Shown here piece by piece: positions 43,048 through 52,900 of a stretch of 64,000 nt of DNA. Both the position numbers and the translations under genes were made by a program. The stretch covers positions 109,029-173,028 of the forward strand of contig CALPRQ020000001.1 in the NCBI GenBank assembly GCA_943326015.2, read 5' to 3'. How positions within the stretch are numbered: the stretch's first letter is position 1; every line of letters begins with the position of its first letter. The DNA comes from Chitinophaga pinensis. GTDB taxonomy: Bacteria > Pseudomonadota > Gammaproteobacteria > Burkholderiales > Burkholderiaceae_C. Under the pieces are notes generated by a model. It worked only from the letters and a program-made list of their open reading frames with translations, was not told the DNA's origin and searched no databases.

Positions 43048-44178
43048 ATGAAAAAACTCAAAGTCATGTCCGTGGTCGGTACCCGACCCGAAATCATCCG
43101 CCTGTCGCGCGTGCTGGCACGCCTGGATGAGCATTGCGAGCATGTGATCGTCCACACCGGCCAGAACTACGACTACGAACTGAACCAGATCTTCTTTGAC
43201 GACCTGGGCATACGCAAGCCGGACCATTTTCTGAACGCGGCTGGCGGCAGCGCGGCCGAGACCATCGGCAAGATCATTGCCGCCGTCGATGGCGTGCTGG
43301 TGGCCGAGCAGCCCGACGCCCTGCTGGTGCTGGGCGACACCAACAGTTGCCTGTCGGTGATCCCGGCCAAGCGCCGCAAGGTTCCGATCTTCCACATGGA
43401 GGCCGGCAACCGTTGTTTTGACATGCGCGTGCCCGAAGAAATCAACCGCCGCATTGTTGACCACACCGCCGACATCAATCTGACCTACAGCTCGATCGCG
43501 CGTGAGTACCTGCTGCGCGAGGGTCTGCCGCCGGACCAGGTCATCAAGACCGGCAGCCCGATGTTCGAGGTGCTGACGCACTACCGTGCAGGTATCGAGG
43601 CCTCCAGCGTGCTGGAGCGCCTGGGCCTGGAAGGGGGCAAGTTCTTCGTCGTCAGCGCGCACCGCGAGGAGAACATCGATTCCGACGTCAACTTCGGCAA
43701 GCTGGTGCAGACGCTCAACACCGTGGCCGAGACCTATGGCCTGCCGGTGATCGTATCGACACACCCGCGCACACTCAAGCGCGTGGAGGCTACCGGCGCC
43801 AAGTTTCATGACCAGGTGCAGCTGCTCAAGCCGCTGGGCTTTACCGACTACAACCAGCTGCAGCTGTCGGCCAAGGCGGTGCTGTCGGACAGCGGCACGA
43901 TCAACGAGGAGTCGTCGATCCTGAACTTCCCGGCGCTGAACCTGCGCGAGGCGCACGAACGCCCCGAGGGCATGGAGGAAGCCGCCGTGATGATGGTAGG
44001 CCTGGAAGTCGAGCGCGTGATGCAGGGACTAGCCATTCTGGAAAGCCAGCCGCGCGGCCAGGACCGCCTGCTGCGTCAGGTCTATGACTACAGCATGCCG
44101 AATGTATCGGACAAGGTGCTGCGCATCATCCACAGCTACACGGACTACGTGAACCGCGTGGTATGGAAGAAGTATTGA
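43048..44178 (+). CDS. fnlC: UDP-N-acetyl-L-fucosamine synthase (FnlC/WbjD 2-epimerase)
   Basis: 376 residues from ATG 43048, which gives exactly the family length and start (KKLKVMSVVGTRPEIIRLSRVLARLDE). ATG 43009, overlapping the fnlB stop as ATGA, would add 13 residues and cannot be excluded. Signatures: HTGQNYDYELNQIFFDDL, VLGDTNSCLSVIPAKRRKVP, MEAGNRCFDMRVPEEINRR, SAHREENID, SDSGTINEESSI. It is a WecB homologue that epimerises UDP-L-2-acetamido-talose at C2 to UDP-L-FucNAc. Confidence 0.93.
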   Translation: MKKLKVMSVVGTRPEIIRLSRVLARLDEHCEHVIVHTGQNYDYELNQIFFDDLGIRKPDHFLNAAGGSAAETIGKIIAAVDGVLVAEQPDALLVLGDTNSCLSVIPAKRRKVPIFHMEAGNRCFDMRVPEEINRRIVDHTADINLTYSSIAREYLLREGLPPDQVIKTGSPMFEVLTHYRAGIEASSVLERLGLEGGKFFVVSAHREENIDSDVNFGKLVQTLNTVAETYGLPVIVSTHPRTLKRVEATGAKFHDQVQLLKPLGFTDYNQLQLSAKAVLSDSGTINEESSILNFPALNLREAHERPEGMEEAAVMMVGLEVERVMQGLAILESQPRGQDRLLRQVYDYSMPNVSDKVLRIIHSYTDYVNRVVWKKY

Positions 44179-44196
44179 GCATAAGTGCAATAAATA

Positions 44197-45384
44197 ATGA
44201 AAATTGCGCTGATTGCCGACACATTCCCGCCCCTGCGCACATCCGGTGCGGTGCAACTGAGAGACTTGTCGCGTGAGTTCGCCCGGCAAGGGCATCAACT
44301 GACCGTCATGCTGCCTGCAGCGGAGCTTCAACAGCCCTGGCTGATTGAGGAGATGGATGGCGTGAGGGTGCTGCGTTTGAAAGCACCCAAAACAAAAGAC
44401 ATTGACTATGTAAGGCGCACGATCGGCGAGTTCTTGATGCCGTTTTCGATGCGTCGAAATCTGCGCAAGAGTCCGGTTGCGAATGAACAATGGGATGGGG
44501 TCGTTTGGTATGCCCCGTCCATTTTTCACGGCCCGCTTGCGAAAGCCCTCAAGAATGCGAGTGGCTGCAAGGGCTACCTGATCATCCGCGACATATTCCC
44601 GGAGTGGGCAGTGGACATGGGTCTGATGGGGCGTGGGCTGCCGTATCGCTTCTTTGATGCAGTGGCGCGTTACCAGTACGCGGTCGCGGATGTGATCGGG
44701 GTACAGACGCCGGGCAACAAGGCCTACTTCGAGCAATGGAGTCGGCAGCCTAAGCGGGTGTTGGATGTGCTGCAAAACTGGTTGGACAAACCTGCAAAAG
44801 CTCGCTGCACCATTCGCGTCAGTGAGACGCCTTTAGCTGGGTGCAAGGTCTTTGTGTACGCCGGCAACATGGGGGTGGCGCAAGGCATGGACATCTTGCT
44901 GGATCTGGCGGAAAGGCTTCGGCACCGGGAGGATGTGGGATTTTTGTTTGTGGGGCGAGGCAGTGATGCGGCCAGGCTTAAAGCGGCCGCGCAATCGCGT
45001 GAGCTGTCGAATGTCGTGTTCTTCGACGAGATCGACCCCGACGAAATCCCGGACCTGTATGCCCAGTGCGCCGTGGGCATCGTGGCGCTGGACCCGCGCC
45101 ACAAGTCACACAACATTCCCGGTAAGTTCCTGACCTACATGCAAAGCGGACTGCCTGTGCTTGCGAATGTGAATCGCGGTAATGACCTGGCAAGGCTGAT
45201 CTGTGATGAGCAGGTAGGCCAGGTGTGTGAGAGCAATCAGACCGATGAACTGCTGAGGCTGGCTGAAGCGTTGCTGGACCAGATTGCCGCCGATCCCGCC
45301 CTGCCGGCACGATGCCGGGCGCTGTTTGAGCGCAAATTTTCGGTTGCACAGGCTGTGAGACAGATTGCAGGAGCGCTAGGGTAG
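44197..45384 (+). CDS. WbuB/WbjE-like glycosyltransferase, probable L-FucNAc transferase
   Basis: 395 residues, GT4-type GT-B fold. N-terminal KIALIADTFPPLRTSGAVQLRDLSREF with the Gly-free acceptor loop, then GYLIIRDIFPEWAVDMGLM. The donor domain has VFVYAGNMGVAQGMDILLDLAERL near 215 and FDEIDPDEIPDLYAQCAVGIVALD near 270-293. In E. coli O26 and Pseudomonas O11 the gene directly after fnlC/wbjD encodes the FucNAc transferase; by position this is its counterpart. It is the last clear gene of the locus. Confidence 0.85.
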   Translation: MKIALIADTFPPLRTSGAVQLRDLSREFARQGHQLTVMLPAAELQQPWLIEEMDGVRVLRLKAPKTKDIDYVRRTIGEFLMPFSMRRNLRKSPVANEQWDGVVWYAPSIFHGPLAKALKNASGCKGYLIIRDIFPEWAVDMGLMGRGLPYRFFDAVARYQYAVADVIGVQTPGNKAYFEQWSRQPKRVLDVLQNWLDKPAKARCTIRVSETPLAGCKVFVYAGNMGVAQGMDILLDLAERLRHREDVGFLFVGRGSDAARLKAAAQSRELSNVVFFDEIDPDEIPDLYAQCAVGIVALDPRHKSHNIPGKFLTYMQSGLPVLANVNRGNDLARLICDEQVGQVCESNQTDELLRLAEALLDQIAADPALPARCRALFERKFSVAQAVRQIAGALG

Positions 45385-45554
45385 TTTTTGCAGATCGCTG
45401 TTCGCGGTTGGATGGTGCTGGTGATGTTCGACGGTATGGCCAAGATCACTGCCCGCTACCCCGAGGTGGAGCGCAGCTGATGACGGACCGGTAAACTCGG
45501 AAGCTCGTCGGTGCCGAGCGCGCCGCCACCCGATACCTACCGAAAGCCCCCATT
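45385..45554 (+). other. 170-base gap after the polysaccharide locus, with in-frame reading extension
   Basis: After the TAG of the glycosyltransferase the same frame stays open for 31 codons to TGA at 45478-45480, containing WMVLVMFDGMAKITARYPEVERS, which looks protein-like and GC-rich. It could be the tail of a lost gene. No terminator with a T-tract was seen here or just downstream. Confidence 0.3.
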
Positions 45555-47633
45555 TTGTTTGCATTGTTCGATGAAGCCGGCAAGTTCATGACCGGCCGCG
45601 TGATGTCCGAGGCCGAGAGCTCGCTGCAGATCGAGCTCGAGAGCGGCAAGCGCGTCAAGGTCAAGTCCGCCAACGTCCTGCTCAAGTTCGAGAAGCCGGC
45701 ACCGGCCGCGCTGATGGCCAGCGCGCAGATGCTGGCCGAGCAGATTGAGCTGGAACTGGCCTGGGAGTTCGCGTCCGAGCAGGAGTTCGGCTTTGCCGAC
45801 CTGGCGGCCGACTATTTCCAGGACCCGGCGACGACCGAGCAGCAGGTCGCCGCCCTGTTGCGCCTGAGCGAGGCGCCGCACTACTTCCGCCGCGCCGGCA
45901 AGGGCCGCTACAAGAAGGCACCGGCCGAGGTGTTGCAGCTGGCACTGGCCGCGATCGAGAAGAAGAAAGCGATCCAGGCCCAGATCGAGGCCTGGACCGC
46001 CGAGCTGGCCGAGGGCCGATGCCCGCAGCCGGTGCGCGACCAGCTCTACAAGATCCTGTTCAAGCCCGACAAGAACGCGCCCGAGTACAAGGCGGTCGCG
46101 CATGCCGCGCACCAGACCCATCTGCCGCCGCTGGCGCTGCTGCAGAATGCCGGTGCGATCCAGAACGCCTACCAGTTCCACTGGCAGCGTTTCCTGTTCG
46201 AGCATTTCCCCAAAGGCACGGGCTTCCCGGCGCTGCAGGCGGCACCGATTGCCGACGCGCTGCCACTGGCCAAGGTACAGGCCTTCTCGATCGACGATTC
46301 GAGCACGACCGAGATCGACGATGCGCTGTCGGTGCAGGGCATCGGCAGCGGCCAGATCCAGGTCGGCATCCACATCGCGGCGCCGGGCCTGGCGATCCAG
46401 CCCGACGACGCGATCGACAAGGTGGCGCGCAACCGCCTGTCCACCGTCTACATGCCGGGCCACAAGATCACCATGCTGCCCGACGCGGTGGTGCAGACCT
46501 ACACGCTGGAGTCGGGCGGCAACCGGCCGGCGCTGTCGCTGTACCTGACGCTGGACGAGGCCGAGCTGACCGTGCAGTCCAGCGAGACCCGGCTGGAGCT
46601 GGTGCCGATCACGCACAACCTGCGTCATGACCAGCTCGACCGCGCCATCACGGCCGACTGGCTGGAAGACCCGCAAGCGCCGGCCGGTGCCGAACTGAGC
46701 GACGAGATCGGCGCGCTGCGCCCCGAGCTGTCGCTGCTGTTCCGCCTGGCCAAGGTCTGCAAGGCGCGGCGCGAGCTGGTGCGCGGCAAGCCCGAGAACT
46801 TCACCCGCCCCGACTACACCTTCAAGCTCGAAGGCGTGGCGGGCGCTGAGCCGCATGGCGACGAGACCGTCATCATCGGCACTCGCTCGCGCGGCGCGCC
46901 GCTGGACCTGATGGTGGCCGAGGCCATGATCCTGGCCAACAGCCATTGGGGCCAATGGCTGGCCGAATGCGGCGTGCCCGGCATCTACCGCAGCCAGGCC
47001 AGCATGGCGCCGGGCGTCAAGGTGCGCATGGGCGCCCGAGCGCTGCCGCATGCCGGCATCGGCGTGCCGGCCTATGCCTGGAGCACCTCGCCGCTGCGCC
47101 GCTACACCGACCTGGTCAACCAGTGGCAGATCATTGCCTGCGTGCGCCATGGCAAGACCGCCGCGCTGGCCGCGCCGTTCCGGCCCAAGGACGCGCAGCT
47201 GTTCGCGGTCATCAGCGCCTTCGATGCCGCCTATGGCGCCTACAACCAGTTCCAGAACGGCATGGAGCGCTACTGGACGCTGCATTACCTGCAGCAGCAC
47301 GGCATCACCGAGCTGACGGCGAGCGTGATCAAGGATGGGCTGGTGCGCGCCGACGAGCTGCCGCTGGTGCTGGCCGTGCTGGGCGCCGAGGGCCTGCCGC
47401 GTGGCGCCCAGGTGCGGGTGCGCCTGGGTCGGATCGATGACATCTCGCTGGAGGTCGGCGGCACCGTGATCGAGCGGCTGGAAGCCCCGGCGCTGTCCGA
47501 GGAGGCGCTGGAGGCCGAAGCCGAGGATGACGCCGAGCTCGCCGCGCCGATCGCGATCCAGATGGATCTGGGCGAGGAAGAAGCTGCACCCGCAGCCGAC
47601 TCCGCCGCCCCGGCTGCCGCGCCGCAGGGCTGA
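45555..47633 (+). CDS. RNase II/RNB-family 3'-5' exoribonuclease
   Basis: 692 residues using TTG 45555 (MFALFDEAGKFMTGRVM); the first in-frame ATG, at 45588, would cut into the N-terminal domain. The RNB catalytic domain (about 240-560) shows SIDDSSTTEIDDALSV with the metal-binding Asp cluster, VGIHIAAPGLAI, YMPGHKITMLP and the Arg-rich WSTSPLRRYTDLVNQWQI motif. A short S1-like end (VRVRLGRIDDISLEVGGTVIERL) is followed by an acidic Ala/Glu-rich tail. It degrades single-stranded RNA in the cytoplasm. It is followed after 4 bases by the TonB-like gene. Confidence 0.9.
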   Translation: MFALFDEAGKFMTGRVMSEAESSLQIELESGKRVKVKSANVLLKFEKPAPAALMASAQMLAEQIELELAWEFASEQEFGFADLAADYFQDPATTEQQVAALLRLSEAPHYFRRAGKGRYKKAPAEVLQLALAAIEKKKAIQAQIEAWTAELAEGRCPQPVRDQLYKILFKPDKNAPEYKAVAHAAHQTHLPPLALLQNAGAIQNAYQFHWQRFLFEHFPKGTGFPALQAAPIADALPLAKVQAFSIDDSSTTEIDDALSVQGIGSGQIQVGIHIAAPGLAIQPDDAIDKVARNRLSTVYMPGHKITMLPDAVVQTYTLESGGNRPALSLYLTLDEAELTVQSSETRLELVPITHNLRHDQLDRAITADWLEDPQAPAGAELSDEIGALRPELSLLFRLAKVCKARRELVRGKPENFTRPDYTFKLEGVAGAEPHGDETVIIGTRSRGAPLDLMVAEAMILANSHWGQWLAECGVPGIYRSQASMAPGVKVRMGARALPHAGIGVPAYAWSTSPLRRYTDLVNQWQIIACVRHGKTAALAAPFRPKDAQLFAVISAFDAAYGAYNQFQNGMERYWTLHYLQQHGITELTASVIKDGLVRADELPLVLAVLGAEGLPRGAQVRVRLGRIDDISLEVGGTVIERLEAPALSEEALEAEAEDDAELAAPIAIQMDLGEEEAAPAADSAAPAAAPQG

Positions 47634-47637
47634 AGCC

Positions 47638-48468
47638 ATGAACCCGCTGCGCCGGCTGACTCCACTGCAGATCGCGCTGGCGGTCTCGGGACTGGTGCAT
47701 GCCGGGCTGCTGATGCTGCATTTCGTCGCCCCGATCCAGCCCGAGCGCGTACTGCGCGAACCCCCGCTGGCGGTAGTGCTGGTCAATGGGCAGGACGAGG
47801 CAGCGCCTGATCAGGCCCACGCTGTGGCGCAGGCGAATCTGGCTGGAGGTGGCAGCGGCGCATCAGGCCGCGCCAGCTCGCCACTGCCGAATGCCGAGCG
47901 CAACCAGGCCGGCGACTCGCCCGACGAAGCCGACGCGACAGAGAGCCGCGACAGCCGCCAGGCTGTCACCCCGCTGCTGGCCAGTCTGTGGCTGCATGAT
48001 GCCGCCCTGCCCCCGCCACACTCGCTGGATGGGGAGGCCAGCGCATCCGATCAGGAACGCGAGCGCCGCCAGCAGGCATTGCTGAACCGGCTGGCCGAGA
48101 TCGAACAGCGCGTCAACACCGAGGCCAGCGGCCCGCGCCAGCGCTACATCGGCGCCGCGACACGCGAGGCCGTGTACGCCCGCTACTACGCCGAGCTGCG
48201 GCGCCAGATCGAGGCACGCGGCACCGCCGAGTTCCCTGTCGTGGCCGGGCGCAAGCTGTTCGGTGAGCTGACGCTGCTGATCACGGTCGACCACAAGGGC
48301 CGTGTGCTGGCGACCGAACTGGTGCAGGGCAGCGGCAGCGAGGCGCTCGATCTGCGGGCCCAGGCGCTGGTGCGCGGCATGAACTTCGGCCACTTCGATC
48401 CGGCGCTGCGCCAGCAGGCCGACCGGGTGGTGGTCGCGTCGCGCTTCCGCTTCACGCGCGGCACATGA
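47638..48468 (+). CDS. TonB-like energy transducer protein
   Basis: 276 residues from ATG 47638. A single N-terminal membrane anchor (about 10-30: [21 protein letters not shown]) is followed by an Ala/Gln/Asp-rich periplasmic linker and a C-terminal TonB_C domain (about 180-274: [26 protein letters not shown], ending [13 protein letters not shown]). The linker is not the usual Pro-Lys-rich spacer. No exbB/exbD or receptor genes are close by, so its partners lie elsewhere. It overlaps ruvC by 4 bases. Confidence 0.8.
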   Translation: MNPLRRLTPLQIALAVSGLVHAGLLMLHFVAPIQPERVLREPPLAVVLVNGQDEAAPDQAHAVAQANLAGGGSGASGRASSPLPNAERNQAGDSPDEADATESRDSRQAVTPLLASLWLHDAALPPPHSLDGEASASDQERERRQQALLNRLAEIEQRVNTEASGPRQRYIGAATREAVYARYYAELRRQIEARGTAEFPVVAGRKLFGELTLLITVDHKGRVLATELVQGSGSEALDLRAQALVRGMNFGHFDPALRQQADRVVVASRFRFTRGT

Positions 48469-49013
48469 GAGTCCTGGGAATCGACCCCGGCCTGCAGGCC
48501 ACGGGCTTCGGCGTGATCGACGTCGATGGCCCCCGGATGGCCTACGTGGCCAGCGGCACCATCCGGACCAGCCCCGCCGAGGGCGCGCTGCTGCCCGAAC
48601 GGCTCAAGGTCATCTTCGACGGCATCAGCGAGGTGGTGCAGCGCTATCAGCCGACGGTGGCGGTATGCGAGATCGTGTTCGTCAACGTCAACCCGCAGGC
48701 CACGCTGATCCTGGGCCAGGCGCGCGGCTGCTGCCTGACGGCGCTGGTTGCCAACGGCCTGCCGGTGGCCGAATACACCGCGCTGCAGCTGAAGAAAGCC
48801 GTGACCGGCCATGGCAAGGCGGCCAAGGAGCAAGTGCAGGAGATGGTGCGCCGCCTGCTGGAGCTGCCCGGGCTGCCGGGCAAGGATGCCGCCGACGCGC
48901 TGGGCCTGTGCATCACGCACGCGCAGGTGGCGCGCACCACCAGCGCAATCCGCCAGGTCGGCAAGCTGCAGGCGCGCACGCACGCGGCGTACAAGGACGG
49001 CCGGATCTACTGA
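48465..49013 (+). CDS. ruvC: Holliday junction resolvase RuvC
   Basis: 182 residues. Catalytic acids are visible: the first Asp in [16 protein letters not shown], the Glu in [17 protein letters not shown], and the Asp pair in [16 protein letters not shown]. It cuts Holliday junctions as a dimer. ruvA and ruvB are not here, and ruvC instead overlaps the TonB-like gene. It converges on lpxC with 22 bases between, including a GCGAG...CTCGC hairpin without a T-tract. Confidence 0.95.
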   Translation: MRVLGIDPGLQATGFGVIDVDGPRMAYVASGTIRTSPAEGALLPERLKVIFDGISEVVQRYQPTVAVCEIVFVNVNPQATLILGQARGCCLTALVANGLPVAEYTALQLKKAVTGHGKAAKEQVQEMVRRLLELPGLPGKDAADALGLCITHAQVARTTSAIRQVGKLQARTHAAYKDGRIY

Positions 49014-49035
49014 AGCGAGGCCGGGGCCGCTCGCC

Positions 49036-49959
49036 TCACCAGACTGGCGCCAGCCGGTCGAAGCCCTTGGGCGCCTGGCTGTCGCGCTCGAAGGTGACGA
49101 TGTCGTAGCTGTCGGGCTGGGCCAGCAGCGCGTGCAGCAGCTGGTTGTTCATCGCGTGGCCGCTGCGGTAGGCGCTGTAGGCGGCCAGCAAGGGCTTGCC
49201 GACGATGTAGAGGTCGCCCATCGCGTCGAGGATCTTGTGCTTGACGAACTCGTCCTGGTAGCGCAGGCCGTCGGCATTGAGCACCTTGTAGTCGTCGAGC
49301 ACGATCGCGTTGTCGAGCCCACCGCCGAGCGCCAGGCCGTGCGAGCGCATCATCTCGACATCGCGCGTGAAGCCGAAGGTACGCGCGCGCGCGATCTCGC
49401 GCGAATACTGGCCGCTGCCGAGGTCGAACTCGACCGCCTGCCCGGTCGCGCTGACCGCCGGGTGGTCGAACTCGATCTGGAAGCTGAGCTTGAAGCCGTG
49501 ATAGGGGTCGAGCCGCGCCCACTTGAGGCTGCGGCCTTCGCCCTCGCGCACCTCGACGGCTTTCAGCACCCGGATGAAGCGGCGCGGCGCATCCTGCGCC
49601 ACGATGCCCGCGCTCTGCAGCAGGTAGACGAAGGAGGCGGCCGAACCGTCGAGGATAGGCACTTCCTCGGCCGTGATGTCGATGATCAGGTTGTCGATGC
49701 CGAGGCCGGCGCAGGCGCTCATGACATGCTCGATCGTGTGCACCTTGGCTTGGCCGTGCGAGATCGTCGAGGCCAGTCGGGTATCGGTCACCGAGCTGGC
49801 GTTGACCGGGATCTCGACCGGATCGGCCAGGTCGACACGGCGGAACCGGATGCCGGTGTCAGGCGGCGCCGGGCGCAGCGTCAGCTCGACGCGCTGGCCG
49901 CTGTGCAGGCCGACGCCGACGGCCTGGGTCAGGGTCTTGAGGGTGCGTTGCGCGATCAT
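49036..49959 (-). CDS. lpxC: UDP-3-O-acyl-GlcNAc deacetylase
   Basis: 307 residues. Family start [20 protein letters not shown]; the first Zn-ligand site [18 protein letters not shown] near 75-92 and the second [14 protein letters not shown] near 236, with the catalytic His in [12 protein letters not shown] near 263. It performs the committed step of lipid A synthesis at the inner membrane face. It lies 33 bases downstream of the giant RTX gene on the same strand; a GATAAT -10-like box 9 bases upstream may give it its own promoter. Genes usually adjacent to it in other proteobacteria (ftsZ cluster) are absent here. Confidence 0.96.
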   Translation of the reverse strand: MIAQRTLKTLTQAVGVGLHSGQRVELTLRPAPPDTGIRFRRVDLADPVEIPVNASSVTDTRLASTISHGQAKVHTIEHVMSACAGLGIDNLIIDITAEEVPILDGSAASFVYLLQSAGIVAQDAPRRFIRVLKAVEVREGEGRSLKWARLDPYHGFKLSFQIEFDHPAVSATGQAVEFDLGSGQYSREIARARTFGFTRDVEMMRSHGLALGGGLDNAIVLDDYKVLNADGLRYQDEFVKHKILDAMGDLYIVGKPLLAAYSAYRSGHAMNNQLLHALLAQPDSYDIVTFERDSQAPKGFDRLAPVW

Positions 49960-49992
49960 GGGAGGATTATCCCGGATCGCGTGTCTCCCCGC

Positions 49993-52900
49993 TCAGAGCA
50001 CGAAGTCGGCAGCAGCGACAGCCGTGACGCCGACGAGCCCGATCTCGAAGTCGGCCTTGGCGTCCCCGGTCACGTCGCCATAGACGATGATGTCCTTGGC
50101 CGTCGCGTTGCCATCGACATCGGCCACCTTGTACCAGACCGCGTTGGCCTTGGCGGTGCTGCCGCTGAAGGCGAAGGCCTGATCGCCGGTCTTGGCCGTG
50201 CTGGCATCGATCCCGCTCAGGTCGACCTTGTCGATCTTCGACACGAAGTCATACACCTTGTCGCGCGCGCTGCCGGTCTTGGATTCGGCAATCGCGTTGA
50301 AGTCGAAGATGTCCTTGACCTTGTCCATGCCGCCGTAGAGGCTGTCCGAGCCGAGGCCGCCGGTCAGCACGTTGGCGAGCGTGCTGCCCTTGACCATGTC
50401 GTTGTAGTTGCCGGCGATGACGTTCTCGATGTTGCTCAAGCTGTCGTTGCCGATCCTGGCGGCGTCGTTACCAGCGGTCGAGGTGGCGCTGCCCTTGACC
50501 AAGTCCACCGTGATGCCAGCGGTGGCCGAGGTGTACTTGACGGTGTCGATGCCCGCACCACCGTTGTACTTGTCGTTGCCCGCGCCGTCGCCACCGATGA
50601 TGAGGTCGCTGCCATCGCCACCATCGACCACGTCGTCGCCGTCACCGGAATACAGCACGTCATCGCCCAGGCCGCCGCTCAAGCTGTCCGAACCCGCTCC
50701 TCCATCCAAGCTGTCGATGCCCGCACCGCCGTCGAGGGTATCGCCCCCCGCGCCGCCGCTCAGGGTATCGGTGCCCTCGCCGCCAAAGATCACGTTTTCC
50801 GAGGCGTTGCCGGTCAGGGCGTTGTTGCCGGTGTTTCCCGTAAGGCTGCCTTTGCCCGCGAGGTCGTTGAGCGCACCGTTGTCGATGCCCGCGCCCAGCG
50901 TGATGCCCCCGCTCAGGTAGGCCATGATGTACACCGTGTCGACCGCGGTATCGGTGCCGCTGTCGCGCACCACATCGGCCGCGTTGTCGATGTAATAGAC
51001 ATCCGAGCCATTGCCGCCGTCCATGTTGTCCGCGTCGACGCCACCGTTCAAGGTGTCGTTGCCCGCGCCGCCGACCAGCGAGTCCTTGCCCGCTTCGCCG
51101 AGCAGGTTGTCATTGCCCGCCTGGCCGTACAGACTATCGTTGCCGGTGCCGCCGTTCAAGGTGTCATGGCCGGTGCCACCGTCGAGCTTGTCGTTACCCT
51201 GGTCGCCTTCGAGTTCATCGTCGTCGGCGTTGCCGTAGAGCACATCGTCCTCGTAACCGCCGTAGAGACGATCGTCGCCATTGTTGCCGTAGATCTCGTC
51301 GCGGCCCAGCAAACCATAGAGGTCGCTGGCACCGTTGCCACCCTGAATCAGGTCATCTGTAACGATCCCCCCACCGTCCCCATACTGCTTGTCTGGCACA
51401 TCGTTATCGGTAGTCTGGGCGACCAGGTTGGCAATCGGCAGACCACTGCCGCTGCGCATGCCGTCGTAGCGCAGGTCGGATGAGCTCACGCTGGTGCTGA
51501 TGGTGTAGGCCACATCGCCATCGTTGGACTTGTCGTCTACCCCGCGCAGCACCACGGTCTGGGCCTTGGCCCAGTTGGCCGCCGTGAAGGTGATGCTGTG
51601 CGTCGCCTTGCTGGTGGCCGCAAAGACGGCCTCGGTGGCGTCACTGACCGTGAACGTCAGCGTCACATCGTGGCGCGGCGCAGCACGCAATGCCACGGTG
51701 AAGCTGTCGGTGCCGCTGGCTTCGGTGGTGACGAGTCCAGTCACGTCACCAAACACCACGCCGGGCAAGGCACTGACAGCCGGAGTGGCCGCACTCGTGA
51801 CGCGCTCGGTGGTGGAGCCACCGTCGGTATAGCTCGCGCGCACGCTGACGGACTGACCCACATCGCTGGCGGTCAGCGTGTAGCTGGTGGCAGTGGCGCC
51901 ACTGATGGCTTTGCCAGCGCGCAACCACTGGTAGCTGATCGTGCCCAGGCCGTCGGCATCGGCCAGCGTGTTGCTGGCCTTGAGGGTCTGCCCTTGCTGG
52001 GCCGTGCCGCTGATCGTCACGTCGCCGGAGACAGCATCGTTGACGTTGGCGATGCGCGAGGCAGCACTGGTGAAGCAGGTGCTGCCGCCCAGTACATCAG
52101 TCGTGGAGGCAATCACCCGCAGATACTGCCCCACCTGGCTCTGGTCAGACGCGATGGTGTAGTGCGCCGATGTCTGATTGACCAAATCACTCCAGCCAGT
52201 GCTGCCGTCGTTGCTGCTCTGCCACTGCCAAGACGTCGTCGTCATGCCATCGGCGTCCGTCAGGTCGCTCAAGGCTGCCGTCAAGGTACCGCCTTCGGCA
52301 ATCGTGCCCGCCACTGCCAGCGTACCGGTTGCTTCGTCTTCAACATTCGCAACCGCCGTCGTCGCGCTGCTGGTCATGCTCTCGGCTGTGCCAAGTTTGT
52401 CGGTGTAGCTGGCTCGGACGCTGATTACCTGGCCCACCTGGGCCTGAGCCAGGGTCAAGGTCGAGGCGGTCGCGCCACTGATCGCCACCCCGTTGGCCAG
52501 CCACTGGTAGGCGATGGTGCCCAGACCATCGGCATCGGCCAGCGTGTGGGCTGCCGTCAGTTTCTGGCCCTGAGTGAGCGCGCCGCTGATCGTCACCTGG
52601 CCTTGGGGTACATCGTTGACGTTGGCCACCCTGACCGTCGCACTGCTGCTCACGCTCTCAGGCGTACCCAGCAGGTCGGTGTAGCTGGCCTTGACGCTGA
52701 TGGCCTTGCCGACCTGGGACTGAGCCAGGGTCAAGGTCGAGGCGGTTGCACCGCTGATCGCCACGCCATCGGCCAGCCACTGGTAGCTCAGCCCCGTCGC
52801 CGGGACCCCATCGGCATCCGACACCGCTGCCTTGAGCACCACCCCTTGCTGGGGCGTACCCGATATTTTCACGACGCCCGCATCGTTGACGCTGGCCACA

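Noticed and set aside
45537..47786. Minus-strand 749-codon open frame across the RNase gene
   Set aside because: Antisense shadow with His/Arg/Leu-rich low-complexity sequence; the plus strand has the RNB catalytic motifs.
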